From: Siphonodentalium dalli
Taxonomy: Eukaryota; Mollusca; Scaphopoda; Gadilida; Siphonodentaliidae
DNA length: 64,000 nt
Assembly: GCA_032622095.1 (NCBI GenBank)
Contig: CP136063.1
Location: forward strand, 92,855,980 to 92,919,979
Reading direction: 5' to 3'
In this document: in pieces, positions 20,590 through 32,335 of the stretch
How positions within the stretch are numbered: the stretch's first letter is position 1
Layout: each line of letters begins with the position of its first letter
Translations under genes and position numbers: made by a program
Notes under the pieces: generated by a model
What the model saw: only the letters and a program-made list of their open reading frames with translations
Told to the model about the DNA's origin: nothing
Database searches by the model: none

Positions 20590-20735
20590 AGCAAGATGGC
20601 CGCTATTAACTGGCCGTGTCTGGACCAATATGTGTGAATGATCGCACATTAGAAGCCTCGGGTGGCGTTCTGAATAAAAATAGTATGACTTTAATTTAGC
20701 AACGGAAGAAGCATGATCGTGTCTGGTCCAATGAC
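20590..20735 (+). repeat. Dispersed repeat 'R3' (copy 1)
   Basis: 'gatggccgctattaactgg', 'cgcacattagaagcctcgg' and 'gttctgaataaaaa' recur in the same order at 22,450-22,580. A related segment with 'cgccttattgtgccaatatttcgc' is at 10,175-10,210 and matches 22,370-22,395. Confidence 0.65.
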
Positions 20736-21059
20736 TGAATGCCCATTTAAGTTAAAATCAACATAGTATACCCTAATTATTGGTTGCAAAATTGAACTAT
20801 CAACTTATTTCGGTTTATATTGTCGACTGCGTTTGTTTCAAGCATGAAATATCCAATTATTGATAATTTTAGTTCAACTGGACAAAGTCAAATTTGAGAT
20901 ATCTCCATGGCATTGCGTTGGGTCCGTCATCGTCGTCCGTCGTCCGCCAACAATTTCCGTTGGCACACCTTACGTACCACATCCCTCTTCCGGTCAACAC
21001 CAAACTTCAGATGGATCTTCGAAGTGACTTCTAGATGGGAGCCATCGATATTTTCCGAA

Positions 21060-22080
21060 ATTCGTTAAAACATGGCCGCCAGCAGCCACCATGGATTTTA
21101 ACTGTAAACCAATCGGCACAGCCCGCATTTATTGGAGAAATGTTTTGAAAAATTACAGGTATGTTTAGGATTAACTCTAGATGGGAGCTGTCGAATTTGA
21201 ATTATTATCGATGAAAAACATGGCTGCTTGCAGCCATCTTGGATTTTACACTTTGCACGACTAATCGTTTGGCACACCCTACATACCACATCCCTCATCC
21301 GATCGTCACCGAACTTCATATGAATCCTCAAGGTGACCACTACATGGGAGCCATCAAAATTTTACGAATTACGTTGAAAAACATGGCCGCCAGCGGCCAA
21401 ACTGGATTATACAGTAATAATTTATACTCTTTGCATGATTAAATCATTCGGCACACACAACAGGCCACATTCCTAATCCGATATCACCAAACTTCATACA
21501 GACCTTGGGTTAACCTCTAGATGCGAGCCATAGATTATTTCCGAAAACCGTTAAAAAAAAGAAGGCCGCCAGCAGCCATCTAGGAATTACAATTTGAATC
21601 CACTGGCAGACCCTGTAGCCAGCATTTACATGTATCGGAAAATATTTTTAAAATTTATAGCCATGTTTAGGATCACATCCAGATGAGAGGTTTAGAATTT
21701 TACCGACTTTCATTGATAACCATGGCCGCCGGCAGCCATTTTAGATTTTACTCTTTGCATGACTAAATCGTTTGGCATACCCTATGGCCTATAGACCACA
21801 CCCTTCATCACATCGTTACCAAACTGTATATGGATCTGGGTGAACACTAGATTGGAGTCATCCATTTTTTCCGAGTTTTGTTGAAAAACATGGCCGTCAG
21901 TGGCCATCTTGGATTTTACTCTTTGCATGTCTAAATTATTCGCCACACTATACATGCCACATCTCTCATTCGATCGTCACCAATTTCATATGGTCACGGT
22001 GACCATCTTCGATTTCACATTTGAATTCATCGGCCGGCACATCCAGAAACCCACATTTATTGGAGAAATGTTTGAAATGA
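21060..22080 (+). repeat. Tandem array of about 165-bp units with 'catggccgccagcagccat'
   Basis: About six diverged units. Each opens with 'aaaacatggccgccagcagc', then 'cttggattttac', 'cacaccctacataccacatc', 'gatcgtcaccaaacttcata' and 'gggagccatc'. The ATGGCCGCC/GGCAGCCAT core resembles the 'aagatggcggcc' motif of the large palindrome at 35-41 kb. Short frames through it are repeat-derived. Confidence 0.7.
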
Positions 22081-22339
22081 AAATAAATTCATCTGCACAA
22101 AGCAATATCTGTGCTGAAACTTTTTGACTTTCCTACTTCATTGTCATTCTATTGACTGCTCAGCATAAAACTAACGGCTCCCCAAGTTGAGCTACATTGC
22201 CATTGACAGGTTCATCATCAACGTTGGCTGAGCGGTCGGGTTGGGTGGTGATGGTAGTGGGCGGGGGTGTAGGGTGACCGAACGCCCTGTGAGCCACGTC
22301 GTCACGTCTCTGGTTGCAGTTGGACTCCGATTTGTGCCC

Positions 22340-22580
22340 CTACTCCCAAATCATGGCGACATCTCGGTACGCCTTATTGTGCCGATATTTCGCTAATGAA
22401 GTCACGTTTCCAACAAGCTCGGGGTGGTTTCATCTAATTGCGCGGTCGTTCGCTAGATGGCTGCTATTAACTGGTCGTGCCTGGGCAAATGACTGATGGC
22501 CACGCATTAGAAGCTTCGACTGGTGTTCTGAATAACAACGGAGTTTATCCTAGCAACGAAAGCATGGTCGCGTCGAATAT
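22340..22580 (+). repeat. Dispersed repeat 'R3' (longer copy)
   Basis: Combines the two parts seen separately at 10,175-10,260 ('cgccttattgtgcc..atatttcgc') and 20,590-20,735 ('gctattaactgg', 'cgcattagaagcttcg'). This copy therefore indicates the original order of the family. Confidence 0.6.
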
Positions 22581-22838
22581 CTCGGAGAAAACCGTCTGCT
22601 TGACGCCCACCGGAGCCATCTCTCATTATAAATTGCCATAAAATACCGAGATTTTGGTGTTTCTCCTTTTATAACAGGAAGTGAAAACACCTAAAGGTAA
22701 AAAAAACGCATTATAGAGCGTTTAGTTGCGCGGTGATCATTGACCGGAGATACTTTTTGTGAGTTAACACGTGTTAGACTGGCTTCTGTTCACCAGTACT
22801 TAAATGCTATTCCATTTATAAAAGTGCTTACGATCATG

Positions 22839-23214
22839 AAAAATGAAATAAATTTGCCGATTTCCGTTTATGCTGGCCCCAGGTTCCGTTCTACTCCTAA
22901 CTAAATGGCATATTAAGGTTAATTTGCATAATTATGTATACCCGATCAAGTCATTTCCAGGTGTTACCTGCCTCGATATTACCATATATGGTCAAACTAC
23001 CAAATTAAGTTGGATACTAATGAAAATGAAATAAATTTGCCGATTTCCGTACATGCTGCCCCCAGGCTCCGTTCTATTCCCAACTAAATGGCATATTAAG
23101 GTTAATTTGCAATGGTTAATTATGTATATCCGATCAAGTAATTTCCAGGTGTTACCTGCCCCGATATTCCCATACATGTATATGGCCAAACTACCAAATT
23201 AAGTTGGATACACT
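22839..23214 (+). repeat. Two tandem copies of about 185 bp
   Basis: Copy 1 is 22,839-23,020 and copy 2 is 23,021-23,214. Both contain 'atgaaataaatttgccgatt', 'ggcatattaaggttaatttg', 'tttccaggtgttacctgcc' and 'ccaaattaagttggata'. They are about 90% alike, so this is a fairly recent duplication. Confidence 0.9.
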
Positions 23215-23651
23215 AATTGCCAGCAACTATTGTCAAAATTTGATATTAAGGCAATGAAGCAGACGCTAATAGAAAGTTTCCCTGGATTGGAATAGCTCAC
23301 TGACATCGACCAAGGGCTCATTTTACGCATCAAAACGGCCGGTGATAGAAGCAATCAAAGGATACCAGGAGATTTAATCTGCCACAAAGACATTGGGCAC
23401 GAATATCACGTATAGTGATAGCATGTGAGACATTAATCACACACCCCAAGAAATTCATACCTGAATATTATTGGCGTGTCCACAACAGAAATAAGTTCTG
23501 TAAGTTGATTACAATTAATATAAAAACATAATTAAAGGCCCACACAATTTTCGAATGCACAGGATCACATTATACACACCATATTCCATAGTATATATAC
23601 CATTTGGAAGAGGAACCAAAACTATATATATTCCACCATAATACGGAACAG

Positions 23652-23852
23652 CTGTTAACTGTTACACATGATTCACCTCTCTGTGTTAACTGCTATTAAG
23701 GATCTACATCTCTCGATTAACTGGCATTAAGGAATCACCCCTCTCGTTTAACTGGTATTAATGATTCACCCCTCTCTGTTAACTGGTATTTAGCAGCCAC
23801 CTCTATCTATTAACTGGTATTAAGGATTCACCCCTTTCATTTAGCTGGTATT
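23652..23852 (+). repeat. 33-bp minisatellite, six units
   Basis: Units resemble 'gttaactggtattaaggattcacccctctc'. They are diverged from each other at several positions. They give no open frame of note. Confidence 0.85.
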
Positions 23853-24105
23853 CATAATTCAGGAGGTTAGGGTGACACTCACGAAGGGTTGACGTTAAAT
23901 GTTATAAATTTTATTTTTGGCTTTAATTTAGTTCATTGTCGAGGATGCTATTCTCTCATGTTTGACACAATCTTTTGATCAGCGTACCTTCACCAGTCGG
24001 CTCGAAATTGTGAATGTTCCAACTGATACCCCAATGGAACATGTATGCTGGTCATTTGAGCGTATCCAAATGTCAGAAAAACTATGTAACAATTTTCTAC
24101 AAGGC

Positions 24106-25095
24106 TCAGCAAGGAGGACAGGGTGCCTCCAATTCATGGCTCGGCATGGGGGATAGGGTACCCCCAATTCATGGCTCGGCATGGAGGACAGGGTGCCTCC
24201 CATTCATGGAGGACAGGGTGCCTCCAATTAATGGCTCGGCATTGGGGACAGGGTGCCTCCAATTAATGGCTCGGAATGGGGGACAGGGTGCCTCCAATTC
24301 ATGGCTCGGCAAGGAGGACAGGGTGCCTCCAATGCATGGGGGACAGGGTGCCTCCAATTCATGGCTCGGCATGGGGACAGGGTGCCTCCAATTCATGGCT
24401 CGGCATGGGGGACAGGGTGCCTCCAATTCATGGCTCGGCATGGAGGACAGGGTGCCTCCAATTCATGGATCGGTAAGGACACGGTGCCTCCAATTCATGG
24501 CTTGGAATGGGGGACAGGGTGGTTCCTGTTCATGGCTCGGAATGGGGGACAGGGTGGTTCCTGTTCATGGCTCGGAATGGGTGACAGGGTGCCTCAAATT
24601 CATGGCTCGGCATGGGGGACAGGGTGCCTCCAATTCATGGCTCGGCATGGGGACAGGGTGCCTCCAATTCATGGCTCGGCATGGAGGACAGGGTGCCTCC
24701 AATTGATGGCTCGGCAAGCAGGACAGGGTGCCTCCAATTCATGGCTTGGCAAGGATGACAGGGTGCCTCCAATTCATGGCTCGGCATGGGAGACAGGGTG
24801 CATCCCATTCATGGAGGACAAGGTGCCTCCAATCCATGACTCGGCATGGAGGACAGGGTGCCTCCAATTCATGGCTCGGTAAGGACACGGTGCCTCCAAT
24901 TCATGGCTCGGCATGGGGACAGGGTACCTCCAATTCATGGCTCGGAATGGGGGGCAGGGTGGTTCCTGTTCATGGCTCGGAATGGGGGACAGGGTGCCTC
25001 CTGTTCATGGCTCGGCATGGGGGGGGGGGTGCCTAAAATTCATGACTCGGTGTGGATGACAGGGTGCCTCCAATTCACGGCTTGGCATGGGGTTT
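24106..25095 (+). repeat. 35-bp minisatellite, about 27 units
   Basis: Unit close to 'atggctcggcatggaggaca' plus 'gggtgcctccaattc'. Some units are truncated, and a 'gtggttcctgttc' subtype clusters at 24,510-24,590 and 24,958-25,010. Because 35 is not divisible by three and the unit has almost no stops, all three forward frames stay open for long distances, giving frames up to 230 codons. The encoded peptide cycles MARHGGQGASNSW, LGMGDRVPPIHGS and AWRTGCLQF. There is no supported start, flank or domain, so I regard it as a non-coding minisatellite. Confidence 0.95.
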
Positions 25096-26113
25096 ACTCG
25101 TATTTGTTCATGTTATAGGTGAATCAGAGCACATTTTAACCGTACTAAGTTCCTGTGTATAGAATAAATTATTCTTTACTACCATCAGCGCAGTTCGGGG
25201 CCCGAAACCACGGGTTGTATGTGGAAACTTGCCCCTGGAATAACACCCCATTTACCGAGAGATTATATGATGCTGGTTATATGAAGGGGAATTGGAGATG
25301 AATTCCATTTTATTTTTAGTGTGCCCAACATTTGAAAGAACTGAGAGCATGATACATAAAGGCATATTGAACATCGTTTACTAATCTTACATTATGTATC
25401 AACCATGATGACCCCGTGCGGGCCCGGGGTATAATAGGCCTACCGCCCCACTGCGAGGGGTAAGAATCCCCATATGTCGCAGTTTGCCGTGGGTTGCATC
25501 CTGTGAGGTATGGCACATAGGTGCTGGTGGTACTACGGCGGTCGTATCACGTAAGGCATCGACCTGTGGGCACGGCTTATCTCATGGTCCACTTTGGTCC
25601 TACATCTCTTAAAGACGGGTGGTTGGGTTGACCCGGCTAAATTAATAAGCTAGTCACGCCTCTTCATCGTATTTCAGATTCAATTTTTGTTATCGGTTGT
25701 ATAATTCTTCTGACGTTTGAAGTACTGTTTTCTGGGGTTTTTTCAAGTATGTTTCGTTTCTCTCACGTCTCTTTGGTGTTCGTCTTGGTGATTGTCGAAT
25801 GTTGAATTATATATTGTTCATGCCTGCCTCACTGTGTGGAGGTACTGGGAGGCTGCTACGTGCAGTGGCTAAACGGGTCACCGCTTCAGCTATGGACCAG
25901 TCTTTGGCCCGTAGTCCGCGGTTGCTGCTGTGCTAGTTGTCGATATTTTGCCTTTTATATGGCAATTTAAACCAAAAAAGACACGACCTTATCGTAATAA
26001 TGATGACTCAGTTAGTTCCAATGATACTGGGGTATTCCCTCAGTACTTGGTGCTTAGCTTCTCCTCGGATATTAAAAGACATTCTGTATTTGTTGCAATA
26101 GGTCTAACCGATC

Positions 26114-26131
26114 ATGACAGGGTCAGTAACT

Positions 26132-26189
<58 letters not shown>

Positions 26190-27049
26190 TTGCTTTGTGG
26201 CAGTTAACAGCTATTGCACAAAAAACAGTCACTGTTGCTCCCCACAAAACGTTGAATAGTATCAGATCAGTTTTGAGAACCCGTGGTATCTCCGACACTT
26301 CTGAGTCGGAGATATTGGCTGAATTGGCACAAGAGAGAGTTAGTGATGTTCACAGATTTTATAAGACAGTTGATGGACTAAATGTTTCTTTGCATATTTA
26401 TCTTATGACTTTCAATCGGTGCGAACATCCGCCGGAATTGAAGGTTGGATATATCAAGATAGATGTGTCTAAATATGTTCCAAATCCCTTACGATGTATT
26501 AAACGTCAGGGTATATGGTCATGGCCAGGAACAATGTATAGGTAAATAAACCATATGTGCACGCTGTTCTGTTCCTGTTCATGATCATAAGGAGTGTATC
26601 AAACCAAAAAAGTTTTCAATCTGTCAAGGTTCCCGGGCTGCAATGGATCGTTCCTGTCCCATTTGGGACTATGAATTCAAAATTCAACGGTGTATGGCTG
26701 AGAAATATATCATATTTCGGTGCAAATAAACTAGTTGGTGCTCGACCATCAATTCAACCAGTCACTTGCTTTGCTTTCGTTTCTATATAAAAAGTGTGCT
26801 GCTGTCAGCACTAAGACAGACAACAGCCAGATCAAAACCATTCGGATTCGTGTATCACAGGCGACACAACTGGGTGTAACTGATGTAAGTCCTGTCTCAG
26901 AACATGTATCACAGGCCATGGAAACGTTTACTGAAGATACACCCGTTCCTCACAAACAGTCCACTCAAGTTGGGCCAATTACTGTTTCACAGTCTATCCG
27001 TGTTGATCGATGCTTTGGCTCCAAAATAAAAATCGCCTGTTGCTTTTAA
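26114..27049 (+). pseudogene. LINE ORF1 (gag-like) remnant with degraded CCHC knuckles
   Basis: Open 26,114-26,545 gives VGYIKIDVSKYVPNPLRCIK, matching the GY-x(2)-Y-V-P-N-P-(L/M)-R-C-(F)-K-C-Q lead into CCHC knuckles in Jockey/Nimb-type ORF1 proteins. Here the second Cys is Arg and the following Gly-His is changed, so the knuckle is broken. Another frame near 26,645 reads AMDRSCPIWDYEFKIQR, the usual sequence after the third knuckle. 26,735-27,049 contains AAVSTKTDNSQIKTI, resembling the Ser/Thr-rich C-terminus (SVSTQT-like). At least two frameshifts separate these. An expanded (CT)n at 26,134-26,185 adds a Leu-Ser run. Confidence 0.6.
26134..26185 (+). repeat. (CT)n microsatellite inside ORF1 remnant
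   Basis: A pure 52-bp CT dinucleotide run, in frame with Leu-Ser codons of the ORF1 remnant. Confidence 0.95.
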
Positions 27050-27187
27050 TAAAAAATCGCCAAAGTCTCTCCAAAGATTAGACTCTCAGAAAGAGAGGTT
27101 CATATCTGAACTATCAGTATTTGACCTTGGTGAGAAACGATTAACAATAAAAGACACCAAACAGTGTTTGTGGATTGAGGATGTAGG

Positions 27188-27502
27188 TTGTGTGAAAGAA
27201 GTCATTCTTTTTCTCACCCACCGGACCGTCAGCTTGCGCGATTTATAAAATATTATAAATTACGTATCAATGTAAAATCTGATGTTAAAAGCTACGTGTG
27301 GCAAGTACGTGCCACATCATATTCCACTTACGGATTTCGGAAGACAGATTGTAAATCGATTGTCAGAAGCGTGCACGAAGAAGATATACTGGTAATCCTC
27401 AACCGGAAATTGCACCAGTCTGTGCGGTTCATGAGCTTCTTAACTTGTCACATGGTCTGTAAACTCCGATGCGATCAGACGAGTCTCCTCCAATCAGGGT
27501 GA
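27188..27502 (+). CDS. Unrecognised 104-codon open frame
   Basis: Contains PPDRQLARFIKYYKLRINVK, then SYVWQVRATSY and VHEEDILVILNRKL. Composition is protein-like, with balanced charge, few low-complexity runs and spaced aromatic residues. I do not recognise a family. It follows the LINE ORF1 remnant by about 140 bp on the same strand, so it may be part of that element or of an adjoining repeat. It may equally be chance. Confidence 0.25.
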   Translation: MCERSHSFSHPPDRQLARFIKYYKLRINVKSDVKSYVWQVRATSYSTYGFRKTDCKSIVRSVHEEDILVILNRKLHQSVRFMSFLTCHMVCKLRCDQTSLLQSG

Positions 27503-27621
27503 ACATAGCGACCATCGGCGTATAATGGCTATACAACGGATAAGGCTCTCAGCTGTATATATAGTTACATTATTTGCAGTTTCTTTCCACGATTCGCATA
27601 ACCGATGTGGTCATGTTCATA

Positions 27622-28077
27622 CTACAGTACCAGTCAGAATAAGTGGTATATCGAGGCGTGCCTTTATTACGATATTGAGCGCGCTTAATTTCGAAAAAAG
27701 GCGCGATTATAGCCAATACCAAAAATCTGTCACGCTTAATATTGCGATATTCAACGCAAAATATTGCGATATTAAGTGCGCTAAATTTCATACAGACCCG
27801 ATATTGTTATAAATACTGTGCATATAGTGTACATATAGTGTACATATAGCATTTACAACTATAAGTATATACAAATCTAAAACATTGTCTCTATTTATGC
27901 AATAAACAATATAGAAGCAATAATTTGATTTAAATGTCACAATTTTGAGTGCAAGCAAAATATTGCAATAATATCGCAAGCGGCGCGCTTATAAGCATTT
28001 CCACTTGCAATATTATTGCGATATTGGGCGCGAAAATGGCGCGCTTAATATACCACTTCTTTTGGCTGGTACTGTAG
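27622..28077. mobile_element. 456-bp MITE with TIRs and ATATTGCGATA-type palindromes
   Basis: Left end CTACAGTACCAGTCAGAATA and right end (inverted) CTACAGTACCAGCCAAAAGA, with 'agtggtatat' and a GCGCGC-rich segment following on both sides. TIRs extend roughly 45 bp with few mismatches. Both subterminal regions carry repeats of 'atattgcgatatt' and 'gcgcgctta', often palindromic. There is no coding capacity, so mobility would depend on a transposase in trans. The target duplication is unclear (left flank CATA, right flank CATC). Confidence 0.8.
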
Positions 28078-28548
28078 CATCGCAGTCTGTGATAGAGGTC
28101 GTGGTTTCTAACTCCGACATTTGTGAAAACCGGTCCCGATAATTATTTGTGATAAGTTGATGCCCGCCATACCATCCTCAATAGGCTGCTGAACCCGTCG
28201 CAGAACCCAGAGACTTCAGTCAGTGTCTTTATAACATCTTAACTTTTCCACATTTTACCCTCCCCCTCATGCACTCACCCCTTTCTTGCACTAAACACAC
28301 GATGACCCCCCCCCCCTACTTCGTTATAACCATCTGGGAATATCCTCCCCAAAATTTGTATTTACTTTCAATTATCAATTGAAAGGGTTAATGACGTGAT
28401 TTTATAGCAGTATTTTAAAACCCAATTCCTGTCATAGAGTAGTCTCATGCTATTTTAAATAATACAAAACTCAACTGACCAATTGACAACAGTGGAATTA
28501 TTTCAACACTCTCGTGTCGCTGGGAGCTTCCTGGGGACCACAATGGAA

Positions 28549-28640
28549 ACAAGAAAACCATAGTCCGAAATGGTAACGCCACCAAGATCATATTATTAGC
28601 CATAAATATAAATTATGATATAATTATAATATAAAATATT
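28549..28640 (-). repeat. Dispersed repeat (inverted copy of the window's first 60 bp)
   Basis: Reverse complement matches 33,486-33,565 and 1-60: 'ggctaataatatgatcttgg', 'gttaccatttcggactatgg' and 'ttttcttg'. It is followed by 'aattataatataaa'-type AT sequence, as in the 33.5 kb copy. Confidence 0.75.
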
Positions 28641-28643
28641 ATT

Positions 28644-28677
28644 CATTAGTTAGCGCTAATATAGGCGCTAACTAATG
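28644..28677. other. Perfect 13-bp-arm hairpin
   Basis: CATTAGTTAGCGC pairs exactly with GCGCTAACTAATG across an 8-nt loop. Confidence 0.85.
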
Positions 28678-29265
28678 ACTTGTTAAATACCATCAAATAA
28701 ATATTCATCTTATTCACAACTTTAAGGAGTCCTTCTGGCACACGAGAATATTTATCGCCGTTTGATTTGCACCAAGTGAACTCGGCGAATATATAATTGA
28801 TAGAACTGACCTTTATTATGATGATCGTGTCGTTATTTGTTTAAGATACGTATCAATTGACTTATACGCACCCGTTCCCTATTAAAATCTACATATATCG
28901 CCCATTTTAGAGGACCTCCGCGAATTCGGGGACTTCCGCAAAGTGATCTCCACAAATCGGGACCTACTGCAAATCGTCGCACCCAATGCAATTTGTAAAC
29001 AAATACGATTGACATGCGTTTTAACGAGGTGAGCTTTAATTAAACGAAAGAAGCATTCTACATAAACTATTTGTCATGGACTCAGCCAGTGTGCCATATA
29101 TATGTATCAACTAAGGTCGCTTTGCGTGGTAAAAGTGAAAAGTGAAAGTGGAAAATCCTATTGAAAATGAAAGTAGCCTACAATTTTGGGAAATTCCGCG
29201 GCAGATTGCAGTGAATCTATACTATTGGAAGTGAATGTACAATATTCCTGGAATTTTATCAGATA

Positions 29266-29336
29266 TCCCGACTCTGCTCGTTTTCGTGATCATAGGTTAT
29301 ATAGGCCCTATATGACCACGAAAACGAGTCGAGTCG
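29266..29336. other. Imperfect hairpin, arms of about 27 bp
   Basis: 'cgactctgctcgttttcgtg' is inverted against 'cacgaaaacgagtcgagtcg', with a short loop around 'ggttatataggcc'. It is probably a small foldback relic. Confidence 0.7.
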
Positions 29337-29526
29337 CGATACATCCATCGGTACAAACACATTGTGTATACGATACAATTTTGACTTGATGACCAGAAAA
29401 TAAAAGATGGCGGTTAATCCAAGTCTCCAACATAACAGACATGCGCGCTCCAATTAAAATTACCCATAATTCACTTCACTACACAGGGGTTCCCAGAGGG
29501 TTATACATTATTTTCAGGCTATCAGA

Positions 29527-29690
29527 GTATTTATATTTTCAACAACATATTATTACACCGGTGACTTTAAGTTTACAATTTCAGCCTGTCCTGACCCTAT
29601 GGATACGATTTATGATATTTTCAAAAACGTATTATACACCGGTGCCGTTAACTTTACAATTTCAGCATATACGTGATTCTATTGGTACCA
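29527..29690 (+). repeat. Short direct repeat pair of about 50 bp
   Basis: 'tattacaccggtgactttaa' plus 'gtttacaatttcagc' at 29,548 recurs as 'tatacaccggtgccgttaac' plus 'tttacaatttcagc' at 29,632. Confidence 0.7.
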
Positions 29691-29769
29691 TTGAGTAAGG
29701 TACCAAAAAAAATATCCAAGAATATATTTCTCCATTCGACCATGAGTCTATACAGATCTGTACACTAGT

Positions 29770-30052
29770 GTCCACCCACTTCTTGGCGGGAATAAGTCCC
29801 GTTTGGGACTTTTTGTGTCATCCTTGATAGCCTTCAGCATTTATCTTCCTATTTTCGATTAGTCTGCCCACCTACTCTCCTCTCTAACATCTCTATTTTA
29901 CAACCTCTTATAAGCCAACATAAATACCTTATCATTCAAATTTTCAGCTCTGCCAATTTTATTTATTACTTTTATCAATGTATGTGATCTGTAAATTTTA
30001 TATAGTGTAAAATGCTGATTGAAATTATCTAAATAAAAATCAATCAAAGATC
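29770..30052 (+). mobile_element. Possible LINE 3' untranslated tail
   Basis: A hairpin-forming 'gtcccgtttgggac' is followed by pyrimidine-rich and AT-rich sequence, ending 'aaataaaaatcaatcaaaga'. The form resembles a non-LTR 3' tail, but there is no coding sequence upstream to support it. Confidence 0.25.
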
Positions 30053-31572
30053 AGGGTGGACGCTGTCGGTTGCCAAATTGGCCAATTGGCATTTTTTTGG
30101 GGGGGAAAATGGCCAAAGCAAATTTCAATTTCAGTTGTTGTTCCCATCCGTGCGCATTCCATTGTCCAACTCACAGTTAAGTTAGTACATCATAGTCATC
30201 GTTATAATTTTGTTTCAGATTCTGTGTTCTGGATCATACCGTATTTTGTTTTTCAATTTGCGCAAACGTTCTGAAAAATGACCAACAAATTCAAAAATGG
30301 CAAAAAAATTGGCGAAAACAATTTCCAGGAAAGTTGCTTGTGGTATGCAATTCCCCAACTGTTGAAAATTGTGACCAAAGTTGGTCTGAGACATGGTCGA
30401 ACATACTCATATGGAATTAAAAATAATATTCTGATCTGGATCGAGGAATTCATAACAGAGTGGGAGAGTATAAAGATGGTGCGCGCATATTTAAACTATA
30501 GTTTAAACAGTATTTATTTTCCATGGACATTCAAATATATAACGACAATAGGTACACAGCCCTCTCCCTCATAATCAAACTCGAAAATGCACGTTATTCA
30601 TTTCGCCTTTGGCAACCTATATGTAAAATATATGAACGACAGTTGAGAATACATGTTTTGAGTGTTTCGTAGATTAGCCCAAAACTATTATCGTGTGAAT
30701 ACAACTGAGTTGTCTAGAGTATCAGTAGGTAATTGGCTAACGATAATTAGAGTTAACGAAGTGAGTGAGTAATTTCGTTACCGCATAATAAAGTTGGGTC
30801 ACTTTAGCCAGTTTTTCGCTAGGAGTGACAACTTAAATTCCACATATCTGAGTACAAATATTTGTATATGAGTATAGTTACATAAGCATAATTATAGTCA
30901 TATAATTGTACAAATTAATAATAAAAAATTGCACATCGAAGAAGATTTAATAAATACAGATGTGTTACACATTAATTAACGAAACATATATAATCGCGAA
31001 GCGGACGGAAACGTCTCGTACGCGCACAAAAACATACGTTTCGAATGTGACATGTTACATATATATACCAACATAAATATTATGTTCGCTGGGCATGCAG
31101 CATTCAATGCTTCCAGAGTTTTCCCCACAAAATGTGGTTTTATCTCTGGTTTATCGCAGGATTTCTAACCCGAAACTGCTGGAGATTTTTGTAGGATTCG
31201 TGTTCATAGAATTACATGTTAATTATTACAATATAGTTATCGGAATTACAATATGTGAATATACTATTGAACTGAGCTGCTCACGCACATTAATTTGTAA
31301 TGCATGTTGTATATGTTGTACATCCAGTGGTTTTGGTATGCCCATCTGGTGTCAACTTCTGCGAATAAAGACACTGGCTATCTGCTCAAACATGTGTTTA
31401 GTTGTTATTTACGCCACAGGTGTAAGATGTTTTGGAAATTTTGTTTACGCGTGGACGAATGGGCGAATGCATTATGGGTGATTAGGTATTCTCGTACTTG
31501 AGTAAACCGTACCGATAGAGTCACGATAGTCCGACACAGATTAGCACATGTGTTTACGCCACCGGTGTAATT

Positions 31573-32335
31573 GGGGGGCATGTCTCTATTCCGAAGGTTC
31601 GCTATCCCGAAGGTCCACTATTCCGAAGATTCTCTATTCTGAATGTTCGCTATTCCGAAGGTTCACTATTCCGAAGGTTCGCTATTCCGAATGTTCTCTA
31701 TTCCGAAGGTTTTTGTTATTTTAAGGTTAATTCTATATTCTAAAGTATTGAGAGGGTTCATTATCACGAACATTCTTTTTATGAAGGAAATAACTTAAAA
31801 CATTAAATGTGATTTTGTTTTGTTTTTGCGGGTTTTCTTGAGATTTAATGTCATTACGTGGGTACATACCTTTGAATTCTTGGCATATAATATGAATGTT
31901 GCTGTATATATGGACCCTCCTGCATTGGGACATGACACAGGTACAGTTGACTGAAGTTTTGTTCTGCGCGGGCTCCAATTTGGGGTTAAATATTTTAAGG
32001 GCCAATTTTTGAAATTTATGGGCCCATACCTTTGAACTCTGGGCATATAATATGAATATTGGAGGGCATGTCTCTATTCCGAAGGTTCGCTATCCCGAAG
32101 GTCCACTATTCCGAAGGTTCACTATTCCGAAGGTTCACTATTCCGAAGGTTCTCTATTCCGAAGGTTTATGTTATTTTAAGGTTAATTCTATATCCTAAA
32201 GTATTGAGAGGGTTCATTATCACGAAGATTCTTTTTATGAAGGAAATAACTTAAAAACATTAAATGTGATTTTGTTTTGTTTTCGAGGATTTTCTTGAGA
32301 TTTAATGTCATTACGTATGACCTTATTTCTCAATA
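31573..32335 (+). repeat. 490-bp-spaced duplication holding a 15-bp minisatellite
   Basis: Copy 1 (31,573-31,861) and copy 2 (32,061-32,335) each open with 'ggcatgtctctattccgaag', continue as tandem 15-bp units 'ctattccgaaggttc' (about nine and six) and end with 'tttaaggttaattctatat' and 'gagatttaatgtcattacgt'. Between them lies a second direct pair, 'tacctttga.ttc.tggcat' at 31,868 and 32,027. The whole is a higher-order duplication. Confidence 0.85.

Larger units (their letters stand above)
25180..27190 (+). mobile_element. 5' part of a non-LTR retrotransposon with ORF1
   Basis: GC-richer leader sequence at about 25,400-25,920, followed by an ORF1-like coding region in several frames. The leader has runs such as 'gcgggcccggggtataatag' and 'gcgaggggtaagaatcccc'. 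I see no endonuclease or RT downstream before 27.6 kb, so the copy is 3'-truncated or rearranged. Orientation is plus. The exact 5' limit is uncertain. Confidence 0.55.

Noticed and set aside
24014-25118. Frames of 200-230 codons in the 24-25 kb array
   Set aside because: They result from a stop-poor 35-bp minisatellite in three frames; no start context or flanking coding sequence supports a gene.
25400-25560. rRNA or structured RNA suggested by GC-rich leader
   Set aside because: The sequence reads better as a LINE 5' region ahead of ORF1, and no rRNA signature was recognised.
26104-26259. Arg-Glu and Leu-Ser repeat frames
   Set aside because: Both derive from the (CT)n microsatellite.
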